Assembly (NCBI RefSeq): GCF_032017025.1
Contig: NZ_DALZQO010000001.1
Span: 124,001-188,000, forward strand
DNA: 64,000 nucleotides
From: Hydrogenoanaerobacterium sp032017025
Lineage (GTDB): Bacteria > Bacillota > Clostridia > Oscillospirales > Ruminococcaceae
Direction of reading: 5' to 3'
Below the pieces are notes generated by a model. The model ran no database searches. It was given only the letters and a program-made list of their open reading frames with translations, and was not told the DNA's origin. A program made the translations under genes and the position numbers. Shown here piece by piece: positions 59,201 through 64,000 of this stretch (positions are counted from its first letter, which is position 1; the number at the start of each line of letters is the position of its first letter).

Positions 59201-59435
59201 CAATAATGCGCTTAATTACATCCAGAGTAAGCGGTTCGATGTAGATTTTATCTGCCATCGCCTTATCGGTCATAATGGTGGCGGGGTTGGAGTTGATGAG
59301 TACAACCTCCAGGCCCTCTTCCTTGAGTGCGCGGCACGCTTGTGTGCCTGCGTAGTCGAATTCCGCCGCCTGCCCGATTATAATAGGGCCGGAACCGATC
59401 ACCAAAACCTTTTTAATATCACTGCGCAATGCCAT
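56257..59435 (-). CDS. carB: Carbamoyl phosphate synthase large subunit (interrupted by an assembly gap)
   Basis: About 1060 residues once the gap is filled; ATG 59435 overlaps the carA stop (TAATG). N-terminal half: LVIGSGPIIIGQAAEFDYAG, NSNPATIMTD, GGQTGLTLSMQL, VRPAFTMGGTGGG. After the gap: EVNPRVSRSSALASKATG, the second ATP-grasp half (FGSGPIRIGQGIEFDY, GGQTAIKL, LLRPSYVLGGQNM, EVNPRSSRTVPYISK) and the C-terminal MGS-like allosteric domain (VISTSAKGRDPHRHS). The reading frame shifts across the 10 N at 58685-58694, but the flanking protein is in CPSase order with about eight residues missing, so this is a sequencing gap, not a broken gene. Makes carbamoyl phosphate with CarA. Confidence 0.95.
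58685..58694. other. Assembly gap (10 N) inside carB
   Basis: Sits between GIHTGDS and LSNHEYQMLR. In E. coli CarB seven residues and part of an eighth lie between the matching points, so the real gap should be about 23 nt. Confidence 0.97.
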
Positions 59436-60544
59436 TATTTTTTCCCCCTTGCATTCATCATGTTCACAAATTCGTTTATGTAGTGGTGCGTGTCCCCTGC
59501 GCCGGTAAAGGCTTCGGGGTGAAACTGAATGGAAAATGCAGGGGTGTTTTTGTAAAAGATGCCTTCGCAGGTGTTGTCGTTGATGTTGCGGCAAAACACC
59601 TCACAGGTGCTTTCGTCGAGCGAGCTGCCTTCTACTGCATAGCTGTGATTTTGCGCCGTTACAAAGGTTTTTCCGAGGCGCAGGTCCATCACAGGCTGAT
59701 TGCCGCCGCGATGCCCATGCTTTAGCTTGGTAACCTTGCCTCCCGCAGCACAGGCGAGCAGCTGATGCCCCAGCCCAATGCCCAGTACGGGTGTTGTGCC
59801 GCCCAGCAGGGGTTTGATGTTCGCAATCATATCACTGCAGTCGTCGGGGTTACCCGGACCGCCTGCGAGCACAATACCATCGGGCTGCTGGCTGAGCGCC
59901 TCGGCAAGCGGGGTGCTGCAGGGCAAAACTGTGACGTCATACCCCTGGTCTGTAACGCCGCTGATGATACTATACTTGCAGCCGAAATCGTAGAGGGCAA
60001 TGCTGCCCTTGCGCTCACCTTGTGCCTTGTACAGGGTGCTCTGCTTGACAGAGACAGTCTCTACCGCGTTTTTTAGCCGATGATCTTTAAGCTCTGCCAG
60101 CAGAGCCACCTTGTCGGAGATTGGCTCGGTAGTGATGACGCCATTCATCGTACCGTTTTCCCGTAGATGGATGGTAAGCGCGCGAGTGTCGATATCGTAG
60201 ATGCCCACAATACCCTGCGCCTTTAAAAACGCATCTATCGTTTGCTCACTGCGGAAGTTGGAGGGTACATCACACCATTCGCGTGCAATATATCCCGCTG
60301 CGTATGCTTTGGCAGATTCGTTGTCGTCCTTGTTGATGCCGTAATTTCCGGTGAGCGGAAAGGTTTGTGTAATAATCTGTCCGCAGTAGCTTGGGTCGGT
60401 GATGGTCTCTTGAAAGCCCACCGCGCCGGTGGTAAACACCACCTCACCGATCCCGCTGCCCTGCGCGCCGAAGGATTTCCCCTCAAAGACCGTGCCGTCC
60501 TCCAGCAGAAGTGTCGCTTGTTTTGTTTCTTTACTATATGACAT
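59435..60544 (-). CDS. carA: Carbamoyl phosphate synthase small subunit, glutaminase Cys replaced by Gly
   Basis: 369 residues, the usual length. N-terminal CPSase_sm_chain domain (LEDGTVFEGKSFG, GAVGFQETITDPSYCGQIIT, TFPLTGNYGIN) and a class I glutaminase domain with GGPGNPDD, then VLGIGLGHQLLACAAG, GHRGGNQPV, TAQNHSYAV and FSIQFHPEAFTGAGDT. The nucleophile elbow should read GICLGHQ; codon 59774-59776 is GGG (Gly257), two base changes from a Cys codon. His and Glu of the triad remain. Glutamine hydrolysis is therefore predicted to be lost, with free ammonia used by CarB as in Cys-less animal CPS1. Fourth gene of the pyr operon. Confidence 0.95.
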   Translation of the reverse strand: MSYSKETKQATLLLEDGTVFEGKSFGAQGSGIGEVVFTTGAVGFQETITDPSYCGQIITQTFPLTGNYGINKDDNESAKAYAAGYIAREWCDVPSNFRSEQTIDAFLKAQGIVGIYDIDTRALTIHLRENGTMNGVITTEPISDKVALLAELKDHRLKNAVETVSVKQSTLYKAQGERKGSIALYDFGCKYSIISGVTDQGYDVTVLPCSTPLAEALSQQPDGIVLAGGPGNPDDCSDMIANIKPLLGGTTPVLGIGLGHQLLACAAGGKVTKLKHGHRGGNQPVMDLRLGKTFVTAQNHSYAVEGSSLDESTCEVFCRNINDNTCEGIFYKNTPAFSIQFHPEAFTGAGDTHHYINEFVNMMNARGKK

Positions 60545-60571
60545 ATCTTCTCTCCTTTTTCCAGCGGCTAT

Positions 60572-60630
60572 TACCGCAACCCCGTATTGCGGGGTTACCC
60601 CCGCGGGTACGCGGGCAGCGCCCGCAAATA
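60572..60630 (-). repeat. GC-rich hairpin cluster between pyrF and carA
   Basis: AACCCC/GGGGTT (60578-60596) and CCCGCG/CGCGGG (60600-60615), overlapping GCGGGC/GCCCGC (60611-60625). It fills most of the 103-bp intercistronic gap; no T tract. Confidence 0.55.
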
Positions 60631-60647
60631 AGACAACTCTTCTTAGA

Positions 60648-61580
60648 TTACAAATGAATTCCGCCCGTCAGATGCTGAGTGATGTCCTGCTTCATCCGCA
60701 GAGCCTCGCGGCGCGCCGCCTGCGCAAAATCGTGCTCATCACAGCCCTCTTTCTGCCAAGCGCAAAGAATTCCGCGTGAGGAGTTGACGATTGCACCGAG
60801 ACCTTTTGCATCGAACGCACCGATGACGTCTTTCGCCCCGCCGCCCTGTGCGCCGTAACCCGGCACAAGAAAGAAGGTGTGCGGCATAGCAGCACGCAGC
60901 TCGGCAAGCTGCTCAGGGTAGGTAGCACCTACCACTGCGCCAACCGCAGAGTAGCCAAGCTCTCCCATTGCGCTTTCGCCCCATTTTTCGCACATTTCAC
61001 CCATAATCCGGTACACTGGTTTGCCGTCGATCAGCCTATCCTGCAGCTCACCGGATGATTTATTGGAGGTTTTGCACAGCACAAAAACGCCCTTGTCGCG
61101 CTCTTTGCAAATATCGATAAGAGGAGCAATGCCGTCGGTGCCGAGGTAACCGTTTACGGTAAGTGCGTCGCCGCCGAATGCCTCTATACGATCGTCACCA
61201 ACTTGAGTGGTACCGAGATGTGCGATGGCGTATGCTTCCATGGTGCTGCCAATGTCGTTGCGCTTGCCGTCTGTGATAACGTACATACCCTTGCTCTTTG
61301 CGTACTCAATGGTTTTGTACAAAGCCTTCATGCCATGGTAGCCAAATGCCTCGTAGTATGCACACTGTGGTTTCACGGCGGGTACAATATCGCACAGCGC
61401 ATCAATCAGCGCCTCGTTGTATTCTAAAATGGCACGTGACGCACCACGCAGGTTACAACCGTATTCCTCAAAGTTTTTCTGAACAATATAACTTGGAATG
61501 TATTCCAGCTTTGGGTCAAGACCTGCCACGGTGGGGTTTTGTGTTTCAACAATTCTGCTAATCAGCTTATCAAATGACAT
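60648..61580 (-). CDS. pyrF: Orotidine-5'-phosphate decarboxylase (type 2)
   Basis: 310 residues, longer than the E. coli type and matching the type 2 subfamily (SFDKLISRIVETQNPTVAGLDP at the start). Catalytic Lys-x-x-Asp in YVITDGKRNDIGST (about 93-106), then LTVNGYLGTDG, AVVGATYPEQL and LVPGYGAQGG. Decarboxylates OMP to UMP. Between pyrC and carA in the operon. Confidence 0.96.
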   Translation of the reverse strand: MSFDKLISRIVETQNPTVAGLDPKLEYIPSYIVQKNFEEYGCNLRGASRAILEYNEALIDALCDIVPAVKPQCAYYEAFGYHGMKALYKTIEYAKSKGMYVITDGKRNDIGSTMEAYAIAHLGTTQVGDDRIEAFGGDALTVNGYLGTDGIAPLIDICKERDKGVFVLCKTSNKSSGELQDRLIDGKPVYRIMGEMCEKWGESAMGELGYSAVGAVVGATYPEQLAELRAAMPHTFFLVPGYGAQGGGAKDVIGAFDAKGLGAIVNSSRGILCAWQKEGCDEHDFAQAARREALRMKQDITQHLTGGIHL

Positions 61581-61636
61581 AATATCTCCTCTTTCACTTT
61601 TCTATTTTAATATTCATTTTATTCGGCTTTACAATT

Positions 61637-62902
61637 CTACTCATCTTGATAGACAATTTCGCCGTTTAAGATGGTGTACTTTACGCGCCCGGTAAGCGTT
61701 CTGCCGTCAAACGGGGTGTTGCGCGATTTGCTCTTAAAGCGTGACGCATCCACTGTCCACAGTTCGTCGGGTGCGAACAGCGTGATATCGGCGGGCTTGC
61801 CAACGCTGAGCGTACCGCCCTCTACCCCTAAAATTTCGGCGGGGCTTTGCGACATACACTGCACAATTTCGCTCAGTGGCATGCCTTGCTTGTGGTATAG
61901 CTCGGTGAGCGTTGCAGCCAGCGAGGTTTCGAGCCCTACAATTCCGTTGGGCGCGTGCAGAAAATCCGCCTTTTCCTTAGTAGAATGCGGCGCATGGTCG
62001 GTAATGATGCAGTCCAGCGTACCGTCCCGTACGCCTGCAAGCACCGCGTCCACATCCTCCTGCTCACGCAGTGGCGGGTTCATGCGAAAGTTTGCGTCGC
62101 GGCTGCGCAGCAGCTCGTCGGTCATCATAAAATAGTGGGGTGCTGTCTCGGCTGTGACGTGCACGCCGCGCGCCTTTGCCTGCCGTATAATTTCAACTGA
62201 GCCTTTGGTGGAAACGTGCGCGATGTGAACACGCCCGCCGGCTGCTTCGGCAAGCTGACATTCGCGTTCGGTAATGCTGTCCTCACTGAGCCTATCCATC
62301 CCCTTTACGCCAAGCTCCTCGGAGATTCGCCCTTTGTGGATGATGCCGCCGTCGATCATTTTTAAATCCTCGCAATGGCTAATGACCAGCAAACGGTTCT
62401 GCACCCCCTGTAAGAGTGCCTGCTCCATCATTTCATCCTGCTCTACCGGTCTTCCATCATCGCTCACCGCTACGGCACCCGCCGCTTTGAGCGCGGCAAA
62501 ATCGGTAAGTTCTCTACCCTGTTCGCCCGCCGTAATCGCCGCCACAGGGTACACTTTGCAACTCGCTTTCGCCGCCTGTTCTAAAATGTAGCGCAACACC
62601 TCAGCGCTGTCAGCAACCGGATTGGTGTTGGGCATACAGGCAACTGCGGTGAAACCACCCGCCGCAGCCGCGGCACAGCCACTCGCAATATCCTCTTTGT
62701 AGGTAAATCCGGGGTCGCGCAGGTGCACATGCATATCAATCAGCCCCGGGCATGCGACAAGCCCTTGTGCATCAATGCGCTGCGAACCGGTATCGGGCAA
62801 ATCTTTGCCGACCGCGGCGATTTTACTGCCGCGGATGAGGATATCCATTACGCTGTCGATTCCGTTTGCAGGGTCAATCACTCTGGCGTTTTGAATCAGC
62901 AC
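61637..62902 (-). CDS. pyrC: Dihydroorotase (class I)
   Basis: 421 residues from GTG 62902, which overlaps the pyrR TAG (TAGTG), with GGAGG in the pyrR tail. Metal site DMHVHLRDPGFTYKEDI (HxH), carbamylated-Lys region, VISHCEDL, HIAHVSTKGS, and DCIITDHAPHSTKEK; C-terminal amidohydrolase composite domain (GRTLTGRVKYTILNGEIVY). Cyclises carbamoyl aspartate. pyrB is not in the operon segment seen here. Confidence 0.96.
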   Translation of the reverse strand: MLIQNARVIDPANGIDSVMDILIRGSKIAAVGKDLPDTGSQRIDAQGLVACPGLIDMHVHLRDPGFTYKEDIASGCAAAAAGGFTAVACMPNTNPVADSAEVLRYILEQAAKASCKVYPVAAITAGEQGRELTDFAALKAAGAVAVSDDGRPVEQDEMMEQALLQGVQNRLLVISHCEDLKMIDGGIIHKGRISEELGVKGMDRLSEDSITERECQLAEAAGGRVHIAHVSTKGSVEIIRQAKARGVHVTAETAPHYFMMTDELLRSRDANFRMNPPLREQEDVDAVLAGVRDGTLDCIITDHAPHSTKEKADFLHAPNGIVGLETSLAATLTELYHKQGMPLSEIVQCMSQSPAEILGVEGGTLSVGKPADITLFAPDELWTVDASRFKSKSRNTPFDGRTLTGRVKYTILNGEIVYQDE

Positions 62903-63438
62903 TACTCTTCCTCCTCACATAAAATCACCACACGGTCGATTCCGTCTTGTTCGGCAACGCAAACTCGCACTTTTTCGTCCGTGGAGGTGGGCAGGTTCTT
63001 ACCGATAAAATCGGCACGGATGGGCAGCTCACGATGCCCCCGATCGACCAATGCGGCTAGCTGTATTTTTTCAGGTCTTCCGCGTGCCATCAGCCCATCA
63101 ATAGCGGCACGCACACTTCGACCGGTGTAAATAACGTCGTCCACCAGCACCACCTTTTTATCGGTTACATCAAAGGCGATTTGCGAGCGATCCTCGGTAT
63201 CACGCCTCATATCGTCGCGATACGGGGTGATATCGAGATACCCCACCGGCACACGCACACCCTCCAGCTCGGCAATGCGTTTTGCCAAACGCTTGGCGAT
63301 AGTCGCCCCGCGGGACAGAATGCCAATGATGCAGATATCGCCAAGCCCTTTATTTTTTTCAATAATTTCAAACGAAATTCTGGTAATGGCTCGCCCCATG
63401 GCGTTTGCGTCCAGAATCTCAGCCTTTTCTTTCAACAT
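62902..63438 (-). CDS. pyrR: Bifunctional pyr operon regulator / uracil phosphoribosyltransferase PyrR
   Basis: 178 residues from ATG 63438, eight bases after AGGAGG (the open frame up to 63495 runs through the terminator). PRPP loop VVLVDDVIYTGRSVRAAIDG (about 97-116), ILSRGATIAKRLAKRI and GYLDITPYRDD. PyrR binds UMP and the leader RNA to favour termination. First gene of pyrR-pyrC-pyrF-carA-carB. Confidence 0.96.
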   Translation of the reverse strand: MLKEKAEILDANAMGRAITRISFEIIEKNKGLGDICIIGILSRGATIAKRLAKRIAELEGVRVPVGYLDITPYRDDMRRDTEDRSQIAFDVTDKKVVLVDDVIYTGRSVRAAIDGLMARGRPEKIQLAALVDRGHRELPIRADFIGKNLPTSTDEKVRVCVAEQDGIDRVVILCEEEE

Positions 63439-63470
63439 CTGTGATGCCTCCTTATCGCCGTTATCATATA

Positions 63471-63608
63471 AAAAAACGGCATATCCGACTCTCAACAGAG
63501 ACCGGACAGGCCGTTTCTAGCTACTATCACCACACTCCGCAAGCACACATTTGCCTGCAGATATGCCGTATTATTCACTGATCACTACCTTGCCAGCCTC
63601 ACGGGACT
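63471..63608 (-). promoter_or_regulatory. PyrR attenuator
   Basis: On the minus strand: a PyrR-binding element AGTCCCGTGAGGCTGGCAAG (near 63589-63608), an antiterminator strand ACGGCATAT (near 63561-63570) and an intrinsic terminator with arms AAACGGCCTGTCCGGTCTC (63498-63516) and GAGAGTCGGATATGCCGTTT (63474-63494) plus T7. The antiterminator strand is perfectly complementary to the terminator's 3' arm (GATATGCCGT). Confidence 0.9.
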
Positions 63609-63635
63609 AACTTAAAGGGTTGTGTGTTTTGTATT

Positions 63636-63664
63636 ATTATAACCGAAAGTACGGTAAATGTAAA
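63636..63664 (-). promoter_or_regulatory. pyr operon promoter
   Basis: Minus strand TTTACA (complement of 63659-63664), 17 bp, TATAAT (complement of 63636-63641). Confidence 0.85.
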
Positions 63665-63762
63665 TGCAAAGTTTCGGCAAATCGTGGAACAAGATGCGGG
63701 ATTTTTTGTATGACTTGTCGTAGAGTATGACTCTGATGTATGCCTGCTTTGCAACTTACCGA

Positions 63763-63790
63763 AAAAGAGCCGTCGCAGCGGACGGCTCTT
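63763..63790 (-). terminator. Terminator of lysS
   Basis: GAGCCGTC/GACGGCTC stem with TTTTTC on the minus strand, 10 bp past the lysS stop. Confidence 0.88.
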
Positions 63791-63798
63791 GACTGTAA

Positions 63799-64000
63799 TT
63801 ACTTATTGCCTGCAATCGGCTTCATTGTGGGGAACAGCAGTACATCACGGATGGAGGCGCTGTTGGTAAGCAGCATCACCAAACGGTCGATGCCGATGCC
63901 TAAGCCGCCTGTTGGGGGCATACCGTATTCCATAGCGGTAAGGTAATCCTCATCCACATCGCAAGCCTCATCATCGCCCGCAGCCTTGGCGGCAGCTTGT
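63799..64000 (-). CDS. lysS: Lysyl-tRNA synthetase, C-terminal fragment (continues beyond window)
   Basis: The last 66 codons before TAA 63799-63801. The segment GDDEACDVDEDYLTAMEYG is followed by class II motif 3 MPPTGGLGIGIDRLVMLLT and NSASIRDVLLFPTMKP, the usual C-terminus of bacterial LysRS. The remainder of the gene lies past base 64000. Charges tRNA-Lys. Confidence 0.95.
   Translation of the reverse strand, partial: QAAAKAAGDDEACDVDEDYLTAMEYGMPPTGGLGIGIDRLVMLLTNSASIRDVLLFPTMKPIAGNK

Noticed and set aside
56257..59435. carB as a pseudogene
   Set aside because: The frame change falls exactly at the N gap, and both sides are intact and collinear with CPSase.
1..64000. tRNA or rRNA genes
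   Set aside because: No cloverleaf with a T-loop GTTCRANNC and CCA end, and no rRNA sequence, was recognised on reading the intergenic regions; a tRNAscan run would settle it.

Overview
The window looks like a chromosomal segment from a low-to-mid GC, endospore-lineage Firmicute, most likely an anaerobic gut-type Clostridia member (Oscillospiraceae-like; this rank is inference). The basis is consensus TTGACA/TATAAT promoters, strong AGGAGG ribosome binding sites, PyrR-type attenuation, Spo0A-like boxes, SdpI/SdpR, formate-THF ligase, DUF1292 and DUF378 proteins, and two-ring-free core gene sets typical of that class. There are two 10-N assembly gaps (36807-36816 and 58685-58694). I see no rRNA, tRNA, CRISPR array, transposase or phage module.

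Layout. 1-5.0 kb: the 3' part of a cobalamin-dependent methionine synthase, then a thiol/sulfur redox cluster (a four-domain CoA-disulfide reductase fusion, a Crp/Fnr regulator and thioredoxin). 5.2-11 kb: nrdR, a small protein preceded by Spo0A-like boxes, a sugar-phosphate isomerase-like protein, secDF, a HAD phosphatase and a PlsC acyltransferase. 11-19.3 kb: an aminotransferase, asnS, an sdpI-sdpR pair with its own operator, an HD-domain hydrolase, a DEAD-box helicase with a structured leader, and mnmA. 19.5-24.2 kb: the metNIQ methionine importer, a short stand-alone transcription unit that could encode an 18-residue Cys-containing peptide, a 2-Cys Prx6-type peroxiredoxin and a class 3 lipase.

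24.2-36.4 kb is the most accessory-looking part: a hemerythrin-CheX fusion, a methyl-accepting chemotaxis protein, a MITE-like repeat, a 1096-residue cell-surface adhesin with five collagen-binding-like modules and a SpaA domain, and a two-component pair (1010-residue double-kinase hybrid plus a BTAD response regulator). It ends in a 1-kb stretch without long ORFs that has a strong minus-strand promoter and a terminator and may encode a small peptide or an RNA.

36.4-52 kb is housekeeping: DUF1292, TcdA, an aldo-keto reductase, split TSUP transporter halves, a thioesterase-ruvX-phosphatase group, tsaE-tsaB-rpiB-upp, fhs, a RodA/FtsW protein, guaA, DUF378, a geranylgeranyl-reductase-like flavoprotein, a second copy of the MITE-like repeat, and ackA. 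52-64 kb: tmcAL (CTG start), a polar amino acid ABC importer with a hairpin-rich leader, and the pyrimidine operon pyrR-pyrC-pyrF-carA-carB under a classic PyrR attenuator, followed by the end of lysS. The most unexpected coding change is in carA: the glutaminase nucleophile Cys is Gly (residue 257), which predicts an ammonia-dependent carbamoyl phosphate synthase.
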